From: JBLHKE01 sp047619485
GTDB taxonomy: Bacteria; Verrucomicrobiota; Verrucomicrobiia; Verrucomicrobiales; DEV007
Length of the DNA stretch: 23,676 bases
Assembly: GCA_047619485.1 (NCBI GenBank)
Contig: JBLHKE010000027.1
Location: forward strand, 1-23,676
Reading direction: 5' to 3'
Of the stretch, positions 17,508-23,676 are shown piece after piece; the stretch's first letter is position 1, and the number at the start of each line of letters is the position of its first letter. The notes beneath the pieces were generated by a model. That model did no database searches and was not told where the DNA came from. It saw nothing but the letters and a program-made list of their open reading frames with translations. The translations under genes and the position numbers were made by a program.

Positions 17508-19488
17508 AAAAAAATTGGAGGATGACGAGGAGATTTCGGCGAATCGACGCGCCAAGCTCCAACATACAATTGCGGAAGTTTACCAAAGCCTTGGCTCATA
17601 CAACGCCGCCATTACTATCATGGAAAAGTACCGTGACCCTTACCTTGAGGGGGGTGGCACGGACGATGAGCACATGATTGGGGCGCTTTCCGACCTGGCA
17701 TCATACTATAGCGATTCCCGAAGAGACGTTGATGCTCAGGAGCTACGTGAACGTGTACTGACATCGAGTCGGGAGAGGCTGGGTTCCGACCATCCAGAAA
17801 CACTCACAGCCTTGCACACATTGGCGCTGTCCTATCAGAAATCTGGACGCTCGGAAGAGGCTCGGGCCATGATCGAAGAGGCCTTAGCAAAAAGTCGGAC
17901 CATTAACGGACCAGAGCACGGTTCAACTCTTAGCATATTGTTCGCGCTGTATGGCTACTACAATGGGCAAGAGGGGCTGGAAAAATCTATAGAGCTATTG
18001 GAAATTTTCAACCGGGTCTACGGAGCTGAACATCCGATGTCGCTATATGCGATGGATCGGGTAGCCAATTCATTGCGCGGTGTTGGGCGTGTCGAGGAAT
18101 CGGTGACGATGTGCGAGGAGCTTCTGGGTCTGCGCCGCAAAGTGATTGGTTCCAATCACCCCGACACTTTAGGCGTGATGAATGATCTGAGTTTTCGCTA
18201 TGCCCATTCAGGTCGATTGGAAGAGGCAATCGAGATGGGCAAAGAACTCGTGGAACTCGCCCGGAATGCTCTCGGTCCCGATCACACGGACACCCTCACT
18301 GCGATGCACAATCTCGGAATTTTCTACGCGAAAATCGGGTCTATGGAGGAGGCCGTCGCCACTCTTGAGGAAGCGCTGACGCTGCGGAAAAAGGTAATTG
18401 GCCTGGAAAATCCCTTGACACTTTTGACGATGCAGAATCTCGGAGCGTGCTATGCGGAGATCGGGTCTAACGATCGAGCGATCACCTTGCTCGAGGAGTC
18501 GCTGTTGCTGCGTAAGAAAGTTCTCGGACCCAAACATCCCGACACCCTGCATTCGATGCACGAGCTGGCTCAAATCTACCGCGCCGCCGGACTGCAAGAC
18601 AAAGCGCTCGTGATAGACGAGGAAGTTTGGGAGTTGATGGGCTATTTGCGGCTTAATGCTGATTCCCCTGCGGCGACCTCCGTCCTCATCGAACCGACCT
18701 CAACGTGGTGCTGGATCCACCCGGTCGATGGGGTCGATCCGATGGAGACCGTCCCCGACTTCCACCGCACTTTCTTCAATGCGGACTACGACGATGCGTC
18801 CTGGCAGACCGGCAGGGATGGCGAGGGAACGAGCGGCTATTTGGGCACAATTTTAACGGCTGAAGTGAGAGGTGTTCGTATGAAATCCGTGATGGTCGAC
18901 AGTCCCGCCGCGCGTGGCGGCCTGCTTGCTCGCGATCTCATTCGCATGCTCGACGGTGAACCGTTTGCGGATCTTCCGGCATTCCGGGCTATGTTGGCCG
19001 CCAAGAACCCCGGGGACCAGGTCATCCTGTCCGTCGTGAGGGGCGACGAATCCAAAGAACTGACGGTGACCTTGGGGAGCTCGCCGGATCGTGTCGGCTT
19101 CGGCTACGGTGACGAGTGGTTCGAGGGCGTGGACATCGGCACGCCAAACGAGAAAGCACTTGGCAAGAGTGCCTACCTGCGCCACCGCTTCACCACCGAG
19201 AGAGAACACACCAATCTCGAACTGCGCTGCCGGCGCGACGATGGCATCATCGTCTACCTCGACGGCAAAGAAGTCGGCCGGGACAACATGGAGGATGGCG
19301 AGGATACTTACGAGCTTTCCGCTGCTGTAACCGTCGGAGGATTCGCCGAGGCAGCCGTCTTTCGCATCCCATTGGACGGCATCGTCCTCCCGGCCGGCGA
19401 GCACGTCCTCGCTATCTCCCTACACAACACCGAGGCACCCAGCTCCGACCTCCGCATTGGCCAGATTACACTGGTGGAAGTGGAGTAG
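17425..19488 (+). CDS. TPR-PDZ sensor half of the kinase, out of frame with the kinase ORF
   Basis: This continuous frame begins in the GGAGGGC repeat; GTG 17425 is only a formal start. It continues the kinase architecture with TITLIESIKIAEKKL, the usual linker after the TM in such kinases. About eight or nine TPR units of ~42 residues (kinesin-light-chain type, with HPDTL/HPETL marks) span residues ~45-400. A PDZ domain (about 470-555) has ligand loop GYLG and SPAARGGLLARDLIRMLDGEP. The last domain (FGYGDEW, YLRHRF, RRDDGIIVYLDGKEVGRD, HN..APSSDLRI) is a beta-rich module I associate with Verrucomicrobia. The PDZ appears inserted into that module. It was probably one gene with 15999-17507. 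Base composition is visibly less GC-rich than the kinase part across the TPRs. Confidence 0.8.
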   Translation: MRRAEGGGRRAEGGGRTITLIESIKIAEKKLEDDEEISANRRAKLQHTIAEVYQSLGSYNAAITIMEKYRDPYLEGGGTDDEHMIGALSDLASYYSDSRRDVDAQELRERVLTSSRERLGSDHPETLTALHTLALSYQKSGRSEEARAMIEEALAKSRTINGPEHGSTLSILFALYGYYNGQEGLEKSIELLEIFNRVYGAEHPMSLYAMDRVANSLRGVGRVEESVTMCEELLGLRRKVIGSNHPDTLGVMNDLSFRYAHSGRLEEAIEMGKELVELARNALGPDHTDTLTAMHNLGIFYAKIGSMEEAVATLEEALTLRKKVIGLENPLTLLTMQNLGACYAEIGSNDRAITLLEESLLLRKKVLGPKHPDTLHSMHELAQIYRAAGLQDKALVIDEEVWELMGYLRLNADSPAATSVLIEPTSTWCWIHPVDGVDPMETVPDFHRTFFNADYDDASWQTGRDGEGTSGYLGTILTAEVRGVRMKSVMVDSPAARGGLLARDLIRMLDGEPFADLPAFRAMLAAKNPGDQVILSVVRGDESKELTVTLGSSPDRVGFGYGDEWFEGVDIGTPNEKALGKSAYLRHRFTTEREHTNLELRCRRDDGIIVYLDGKEVGRDNMEDGEDTYELSAAVTVGGFAEAAVFRIPLDGIVLPAGEHVLAISLHNTEAPSSDLRIGQITLVEVE
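17429..17470 (+). repeat. Six tandem copies of GGAGGGC (7 bp) at kinase/sensor junction
   Basis: This is a perfect 42-bp array. Because 7 is not a multiple of 3, each copy gained or lost changes the frame. With 2, 5 or 8 copies the kinase and TPR frames join; with two copies the joint reads GAEGGGRTITLIES without a break, which looks ancestral. With six, the kinase terminates early. Confidence 0.95.
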
Positions 19489-19514
19489 ATATTCCAAGCG
19501 CCACATAAAGAGAG

Positions 19515-19540
19515 CCGGGCGCCGGATTCAAGGCGCCTGG
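19515..19540 (+). terminator. Hairpin after the TPR-PDZ gene
   Basis: The stem CCGGGCGCC/GGCGCCTGG (9 bp, one G-U) has an 8-nt loop and lies 26 nt after the stop codon. There is no T-run, so this is a transcript-end structure of uncertain strength. Confidence 0.5.
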
Positions 19541-19595
19541 GATCAAAGCGGGAATGAGCCACTGTGCCTCAGCGAGAAGAGAAATTTCCGTCGAT

Positions 19596-19632
19596 GCTGT
19601 AACAACTTGGGATTTCCGGGAATTGGGTGGGT
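19596..19632 (+). promoter_or_regulatory. Putative ECF-type promoter of the HAF-like gene
   Basis: GCTGTAACAA (19596-19605), 12 nt, CGGGAAT (19617-19623), then GGGTGGGT. It duplicates the motif before the kinase gene, with the same TGTAAC-to-GGGAAT spacing. The intervening 12 nt differ, so this is not a recent duplication. The leader to ATG 19684 would be about 50 nt. Confidence 0.6.
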
Positions 19633-19683
19633 GAAGGGCAGCACTCGCAGGCCCGATTGAAAATCACGAACCAACTGAATACC

Positions 19684-20937
19684 ATGAAACAAGACAACTC
19701 AACCTCTACCAATCGCCTCCGCCAATCCTCGGCCTGGCGTATCGCCCTTATTACCTGCCTAAGCCTAGCCATCGGAGCAACTGCCATGGCCAAGAAAGGC
19801 GGAGGAAAACCCGGGGGCGAAGATCCGCCACCGGATCCTGAACCCACTCCGGCGCCGATCAGTTATGTCCTGACTTGGATTCAAAGCGACGGCGATACCT
19901 GGAGCCGGTTCCACGATGTCGATGCGAATGGTGTCGCGGTTGGGTTCTTTGGAGGATTTGCCGATCGCTACGGAATCGTGAGTTTTCCTGATCGGAACGA
20001 GGTGGTCGACTTGGAATCTGTAGCCGCAACCCATCCCGACTACCCTGGTGGCCGACTCTTGAACGGTTACACCATCAGCGAAGGATTGGTCATCAGTGGA
20101 GATCTGCAGGATCCGACCGGGAAAATTCATTGCTACGCGCTGCAACTGATCGACAACGGCCCAGGTGTGGCTGTTGGGGTGGCGTGGTTCCACACCTTCT
20201 CGCCGGACTTTGGCGGCCTCGACGGAATCAGGGCTTATGTCGTTGATGCGTCGGAGAGCGGGGATATCTTGATCGAAACGACCTTCCGAACTGCCGATGG
20301 ATCGTCCGCTACGCGTGGTGACGTCTGGCGGCCCGCAGAGGGGGCGCCGTCCGCGTTGACTGTGGTGCCATCACCCGCTACTCGCGCGATCAACCGTCAC
20401 CGAGACGTTGTAGCTGGCAGTCGGCTTTACCCGGTTTTACCAGTCGTTACGAACCTCGAGACCGGTCAGTCGACGGAACTAGGGCTCTACAACGATTCCA
20501 CCACCACGGCCTATGATCTTGGCGATGATGGGACAGTCGTGGGCTGGGGGCGCACCGGTTCCAAGCGGCGTTCGCGGACTACCGCGTTGCGCTTTGTCGG
20601 GGGCGCATGGGAAGCGATCGATCCGACCGGATCCGCTTCACAGTCGGTGCGCGTGAACAGCGTCGGCCAGATACTTGGGATCTCCGGTTCCGCAGTGTTT
20701 CTTTTCTCCGGTGATCCCGACTTCGGCTTCCGCCTCGTTGACAATCTTCTCGATCCCGCCGAGAACACGGCCTCCGATCTGGCGCTTTGGGATGCCGCGG
20801 ATCCGATCGATTTGAGCACCCCTCTTGACTATCTCCGGTTGGGGGATCCGAACGGGAGCGGCTTCGGGCACATCTGCGGGCGGCGCATGATCGATGGCGT
20901 CGAGCGTGGGTTCATCCTCACTCCCGTGGCTCCGTAA
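19684..20937 (+). CDS. Secreted HAF-repeat-like protein of unknown function
   Basis: This is a 417-residue exported protein. The signal peptide lies at about residues 1-36 (positively charged start, core IALITCLSLAIGATAM, then A). A Gly/Pro-rich linker (GGGKPGG, PPPDPEPTPAP) precedes a beta-rich region. Units such as FHDVDANGVAVGFF, TAYDLGDDGTVVGWG, VRVNSVGQILGISG and the closing RGFILTP follow the pattern of extracellular HAF-type repeats, which probably fold as a beta-propeller. ATG 19684 is chosen over GTG 19627 because it places the signal peptide at the N-terminus and leaves room for the promoter-like motif. No catalytic residues are evident. The shared motif with the kinase gene suggests joint regulation. 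Confidence 0.72.
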   Translation: MKQDNSTSTNRLRQSSAWRIALITCLSLAIGATAMAKKGGGKPGGEDPPPDPEPTPAPISYVLTWIQSDGDTWSRFHDVDANGVAVGFFGGFADRYGIVSFPDRNEVVDLESVAATHPDYPGGRLLNGYTISEGLVISGDLQDPTGKIHCYALQLIDNGPGVAVGVAWFHTFSPDFGGLDGIRAYVVDASESGDILIETTFRTADGSSATRGDVWRPAEGAPSALTVVPSPATRAINRHRDVVAGSRLYPVLPVVTNLETGQSTELGLYNDSTTTAYDLGDDGTVVGWGRTGSKRRSRTTALRFVGGAWEAIDPTGSASQSVRVNSVGQILGISGSAVFLFSGDPDFGFRLVDNLLDPAENTASDLALWDAADPIDLSTPLDYLRLGDPNGSGFGHICGRRMIDGVERGFILTPVAP

Positions 20938-20953
20938 AAGCACCGCTTGATCG

Positions 20954-20983
20954 TCCCGCCCCGTGTTGCGTCACGGGGCGGGA
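20954..20983 (+). terminator. Strong hairpin terminator after the HAF-like gene
   Basis: A perfect 12-bp GC-rich stem (TCCCGCCCCGTG with its complement) and a 6-nt loop TTGCGT lie 16 nt after the stop codon. There is only a weak T content after it. It separates the HAF-like gene from the sigma gene. Confidence 0.7.
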
Positions 20984-21021
20984 TCGGTCATTGTCAGGTC
21001 AGCAAACCACCCACTCCACCA

Positions 21022-21747
21022 ATGTCTTCCGACCACGATTTCCCCAACACGCGCTGGAGCGTGGTGCTTGACGCGCAGGATCCCGACAGCGCGTTGCGGC
21101 ACCGGGCGCTGGAGCGGATCTGCCGGACTTATTGGCTACCGATCTACGCCTACGCGCGCGGGCAGAAGCTGAGCCCGTCGGATGCGGAAGACCTGACGCA
21201 AGACGTCCTTGTGGATCTCTTGCAGAAGCAAGCCTTCGAGAAGGTCGGGGCGGAGAAGGGGCGGCTGCGTTCGTTTCTCATGGCGGTGACAAAGAACCAA
21301 TTGATACAGGCGAAGAGGAACGCCAGCCGGCAGAAGCGGGGAGGCGGGGTGCCGGTGCTCTCGTTGGATTTCGAGGATGCCGAAAAACGCTGTTCCCTGG
21401 AACCGGCCGACGACGAGACACCGGAGACCCTGTTTGATCGGCACTGGGGGGCGGACCTTCTGCGGCGCGCGATGGAGCGGCTGGAAGCGGTCTACATCGC
21501 CGAGGGGAAATCGGAGATCTTCGTGGCGCTGCGCGATGTCATCGGGCAGCGCCGGGGCGACGCGGATTACGCCGAGCTCGCGGCTGGGCTGGGGATGACC
21601 GAGGGTGCGACCCGGGTGGCGGTCCACCGCCTGCGCAAGCGTTACCGGCGCCTCCTAAAAGAGGAGATCGCCCTAACGCTAGACGACGAGAGCGAGGCTG
21701 CGGTCGAAGAGGAGATCCGCTACCTGTTCGGCGTCTTTGCCCGCTGA
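21022..21747 (+). CDS. ECF-type RNA polymerase sigma factor
   Basis: This is a 241-residue group 4-like sigma factor of the planctomycete/verrucomicrobial type that opens with FPNTRWSVVL. Region 2 (about residues 25-100) contains DAEDLTQDVLVDLL for core RNA polymerase contact, followed by GRLRSFLMAVTKNQLIQA for the -10 element. Region 4 (about 170-215) has the helix-turn-helix YAELAAGLGMTEGATRVAVHRLRKRYRRLL for the -35 element. An acidic C-terminal tail (about 216-241, ending EEEIRYLFGVFAR) is conserved in the truncated paralogue downstream. ATG 21022 is chosen because MSSDHDFPNTRW matches the family start; the frame extends upstream through the terminator hairpin. No anti-sigma gene is adjacent, so control by the island's kinase is plausible. 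Confidence 0.9.
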   Translation: MSSDHDFPNTRWSVVLDAQDPDSALRHRALERICRTYWLPIYAYARGQKLSPSDAEDLTQDVLVDLLQKQAFEKVGAEKGRLRSFLMAVTKNQLIQAKRNASRQKRGGGVPVLSLDFEDAEKRCSLEPADDETPETLFDRHWGADLLRRAMERLEAVYIAEGKSEIFVALRDVIGQRRGDADYAELAAGLGMTEGATRVAVHRLRKRYRRLLKEEIALTLDDESEAAVEEEIRYLFGVFAR

Positions 21748-21841
21748 TTTTCAAGTGGTGTCGCGCGTCCTTCGCAGTCATCCCCGTCCAAGCAATTTTC
21801 CGGCACACCCACAAGTTCAAAAGCCAACCAAACCACCCGAC

Positions 21842-22969
21842 ATGCACTTTATCAGTAGCTGCTATCTCAAAATTCTTTGCTTCGGAGGAATCCTCTTCCT
21901 GGGAATTTCATCAAAGGCGACCATTCCCATACTGGAAGTTGTCCAGGAAGGTTCTGATATAAGCTTGGTCTGGAACGACACTGGCGAGAATTGGATCCTG
22001 GAAACTAGTGCCGATTTGGGATTATCGACGCAGTGGGAGTTCGTTGATCAGCAGCCAGTCCTGGCTGACGGCTTTTTTTCAGTCCCGGTTCCGGTAGGAG
22101 CACACAAGCAATACTTCCGGCTCCGCTTTCATGAAAGCGACTCGACGGGCTTCGCCTCGATCCCCGGCGGCACGTTCATGATGGGGAATCCGTTCGCTGC
22201 TGAGGGCTATTCCAACGAGCGCCCGGTCCACACCGTGGGGGTAAGTGCATTTTACATGGCGAAGCACGAGGTGACGAAGGCCCTGTGGGACGAGGTGAGG
22301 GTGTGGGGATCAGGCCGCGGTTACACCGATCTTCCGGCGGGCGGAGGAAAAGCACCTGACCACCCCGTGCACTCGATCAGCTGGTATTCGATGGTGAAGT
22401 GGTGCAATGCGCGGAGCGAGAAGGACGGACTGGCAGCGTGCTACACGGTTGGCGCCGCGGTATTCCGGTCAGGCACCAGCACGCCGGCCTGCGATTGGGG
22501 CACCAACGGCTACCGGCTGCCCAGCGAGGCTGAGTGGGAGAAGGCAGCGCGGGGCGGGCTGAGCGGGCAGCGGTTCCCATGGGGGGATACGATCAGCCAT
22601 GCAGATGCGAATTTTAGGAACAATAGCCGTGGACCTTATCAGACTGGGACGACGGGTTACCATCCGGCTTATGCGGCGGATGGCATCGTACCATACACCT
22701 CGCCCGTGGGCAGTTTCCCAGCGAATGGCTATGGACTTTTCGATTTGACGGGAAATGTGATGGAGAGGTGCTGGGATTGGTATTCTCGCGTTTATTATGA
22801 ATTTTCGCCAGATGGCGATCCTCATGGTGCCGGTTCGGGCACGAGCCGGGTGCACCGGGGCTGCAGTTGGGACGACGATCTCTGCCGTGTCACGTACCGC
22901 GGCCTCCGTCGCCCGACCAACTCGAACAACTACGTCGGGTTCCGGCTTGTCCGCAGTTCAGTCCCTTAG
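21842..22969 (+). CDS. Secreted SUMF1/FGE-fold domain protein, probably not a sulfatase activator
   Basis: An export signal at about residues 1-27 (core ILCFGGILFLGIS) is followed by a short beta domain ending KQYFRLR (about 75-100), the WxLExSxDL...FFRLR module typical of this phylum. The SUMF1 domain spans about 105-375: FASIPGGTFMMGN, FYMAKHEVTKALWDEV, HPVHSISWYSMVKWCN, YRLPSEAEWEKAARGG, GNVMERCWDWY and RVHRGCSWDDDLCR then GFRLVRS. True formylglycine-generating enzymes use a Cys pair late in the domain in a GGSxxCxxxxC context. Here the site reads RGCSWDDDLC, so sulfatase activation is unlikely; ligand binding or a structural role fits better. ATG 21842 starts the signal peptide; a longer frame to 21737 would overlap the sigma gene. 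Confidence 0.88.
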   Translation: MHFISSCYLKILCFGGILFLGISSKATIPILEVVQEGSDISLVWNDTGENWILETSADLGLSTQWEFVDQQPVLADGFFSVPVPVGAHKQYFRLRFHESDSTGFASIPGGTFMMGNPFAAEGYSNERPVHTVGVSAFYMAKHEVTKALWDEVRVWGSGRGYTDLPAGGGKAPDHPVHSISWYSMVKWCNARSEKDGLAACYTVGAAVFRSGTSTPACDWGTNGYRLPSEAEWEKAARGGLSGQRFPWGDTISHADANFRNNSRGPYQTGTTGYHPAYAADGIVPYTSPVGSFPANGYGLFDLTGNVMERCWDWYSRVYYEFSPDGDPHGAGSGTSRVHRGCSWDDDLCRVTYRGLRRPTNSNNYVGFRLVRSSVP

Positions 22970-22981
22970 AACAGCCAGCAG

Positions 22982-23241
22982 CCCTCTTCTCCGGTGAAGG
23001 CGAAAGCGAGGTGTTCGACGCACTGAGAGATGTCCATGGCCAGGGACGAGGTCACCACAACGACGAGGATCTGGCGGTGGGTCTCGGCATGAGCGAAGGG
23101 GCGGTCAGGGTCGCTGTGCACCGCCTCCGCAAACGCTACCGGCGCCTCCTGAAATAAGGGGTCGCGCTCACCCTCGAAGACGAGAATGAAGAAGCGGTCG
23201 AAGATGAGATCCGCTACCTGTTCGGCATCTTTGCCCGTTGA
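22982..23241 (+). pseudogene. Truncated second ECF sigma factor gene (region 4 and tail only)
   Basis: This is colinear with the last ~85 residues of the sigma factor at 21022: GEGESEVFDALRDV, then LGMSEGAVRVAVHRLRKRYRRLLK, a TAA stop at 23155-23157 where the intact gene has a Glu codon, and in the same frame VALTLEDENEEAVEDEIRY then LFGIFAR with a stop at 23239-23241. The tail is still open past the TAA, so the nonsense change looks recent. Homology begins about 12 nt after the SUMF1 stop codon; region 2 is missing entirely. No start codon or ribosome site is evident. Confidence 0.9.
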
Positions 23242-23268
23242 ACATGGGTAGCGGGGACGCGGTAGAAA

Positions 23269-23302
23269 CACTTTTTACAATTGGCGTCTTCTGTAAAAAG
23301 TG
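23269..23302. promoter_or_regulatory. Perfect 11-bp inverted repeat CACTTTTTACA/TGTAAAAAGTG
   Basis: The arms are separated by 12 nt. The half-site resembles the inverted repeat upstream of the kinase gene (15849-15878). It may be an operator, a terminator-like hairpin or a site used by the island's missing recombinase. Confidence 0.5.
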
Positions 23303-23480
23303 AGCCAGCACTGCCACTGGGAATCACGGGTTTCAGAGCCGATTCGAGAGACTCCGCTAGGGGCGAAATGTAAAGAGTCGCCACGCCTGCAAGTGGATCG
23401 ATTGGATTTCATCCCGCGACATCCACTATTCGAAAAAAGGCGTGTTGAAGGCGTGTTTCTTCTTTCGTCTTCTTCATAAC

Positions 23481-23507
23481 CCATTGATTATCAATGGTGA
23501 TTTTTTC
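23481..23507 (+). terminator. AT-rich hairpin with T-run immediately before attR
   Basis: CCATTGAT-T-ATCAATGG is a perfect 8-bp palindrome around one base, followed by TGATTTTTTCT. It fits an intrinsic terminator. Its position 14 nt before attR also allows a role as a recombination accessory site. Confidence 0.5.
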
Positions 23508-23510
23508 TCT

Positions 23511-23543
23511 GACAGGGGTTCGCCTCCCCTCGCCTCCACTTAA
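23511..23543 (+). repeat. attR: displaced copy of the ssrA 3' end
   Basis: This 33-bp direct repeat of 14189-14221 has a single mismatch at 23523, where the T-loop A (position 58 in tRNA numbering) is C. It lacks the rest of ssrA. The preceding sequence is unrelated to tmRNA, so this is a junction scar and not a second gene. Confidence 0.9.
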
Positions 23544-23579
23544 TCATTGAAAATGAGTAAGTTACGACTTGAAAGGCGG

Positions 23580-23602
23580 AGGGGGGATATCCCCTAGCCT
23601 CT
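23580..23602 (+). repeat. Degenerate second att-like hairpin, right side
   Basis: AGGGG-GGATAT-CCCCT followed by AGCCTCTA mimics the tmRNA T-arm and acceptor strand. It begins 66 nt after the matching part of attR, the same offset as 14258 has from attL. The remaining sequence to 23676 has no gene; another half-site like TGTAAARAGT (GTAAAAAGTGTTCAGAG) occurs at 23652. Confidence 0.45.
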
Positions 23603-23676
23603 AGGGGAATTCCAAGTTCTGCTTCCCGGTATTCACTTGGATTACGATTGAGTAAAAAGTGTTCAGAGGATCAATT

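Larger units (their letters stand above)
23242..23510. other. Island right end, non-coding
   Basis: No gene is seen. It contains the TGTAAAAAGT inverted repeat (23269-23302), a third related half-site ATGTAAAGAGTC (23371-23382), two copies of AAGGCGTGTT (from 23437 and 23449; one more copy lies at the island's left end, 14361) and a hairpin with T-run just before attR. Confidence 0.5.
14217..23543. mobile_element. Genomic island integrated at ssrA
   Basis: This is 9.3 kb bounded by 33-bp direct repeats of the ssrA 3' end. Cargo is Fic protein, Ser/Thr kinase plus TPR-PDZ, HAF-like secreted protein, ECF sigma factor, SUMF1-domain protein and a truncated sigma gene. No integrase, excisionase or replication gene is recognisable, so the element is either degenerate, mobilised in trans, or one member of a tandem array whose integrase lies beyond 23676. 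Boundary evidence is direct; mobility is inferred. Confidence 0.8.

Noticed and set aside
16155..17555. 466-codon reverse-strand frame opposite the kinase gene
   Set aside because: It is a GC-rich shadow: the forward strand carries all kinase motifs in order, while the reverse translation is low-complexity Gly/Glu/Arg.
21842..22969. Formylglycine-generating enzyme (sulfatase activator)
   Set aside because: The late-domain cysteine pair is not in catalytic context and no sulfatase gene is nearby.
23511..23543. Second functional ssrA gene
   Set aside because: Only the last 28 nt of the gene are present; no 5' half, tag frame or pairing partner exists upstream.

Overview
The window looks like a chromosomal segment of a Verrucomicrobiota bacterium, probably order Verrucomicrobiales. 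Indicators are GC-rich DNA with few Shine-Dalgarno sequences, oligopeptide-transporter permeases with unusual periplasmic inserts, a Hanks kinase/ECF sigma/SUMF1 gene set, and secreted proteins carrying the FFRLR-type and YLRHxF...HN...SSDLR-type C-terminal folds I associate with this phylum. The phylum call rests on recognition of families, not on a database search.

Left part (1-13865), all intact genes on the + strand. First comes a tight five-gene peptide ABC transporter operon (two permeases, lipoprotein binding protein, two ATPases; 44-7084), closest in layout to YejABE plus separate OppD/OppF ATPases. Next are a GxxExxY-family gene remnant in a repeat-rich spacer, a small sulfite-oxidase-fold molybdopterin protein (7345-7989) and a large NRAMP-related transporter whose canonical metal ligands are replaced (8095-9795). 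A 1.2-kb gene graveyard follows (9.8-11.0 kb), then a secreted double beta-helix protein (11047-13563). Two ~121-bp palindromic repeats at 10315 and 13586 bracket the graveyard fragment and the beta-helix gene.

Centre: ssrA (tmRNA, 13866-14216) is complete, with tag ADSNELALAA. Its last 28 nt plus the next 5 form a 33-bp sequence that recurs with one mismatch at 23511-23543. The 9.3 kb between is therefore best read as a genomic island integrated at the 3' end of ssrA. No integrase is visible in it.

Island content (14217-23543): a self-inhibited Fic adenylyltransferase (- strand); a membrane Hanks-type Ser/Thr kinase whose frame breaks at six tandem copies of a 7-bp repeat, so that its TPR-PDZ sensor half lies in another frame; a secreted HAF-like protein; an ECF sigma factor; a SUMF1-fold secreted protein; and a truncated second sigma gene beside the right junction. 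The kinase gene and the HAF-like gene share an upstream motif (TGTAACAA, 12 nt, CGGGAAT) with identical spacing. I infer this is a promoter read by the island's own sigma factor. The cassette may thus be a mobile surface-signalling module: sigma factor, kinase with switchable sensor, and secreted effectors.
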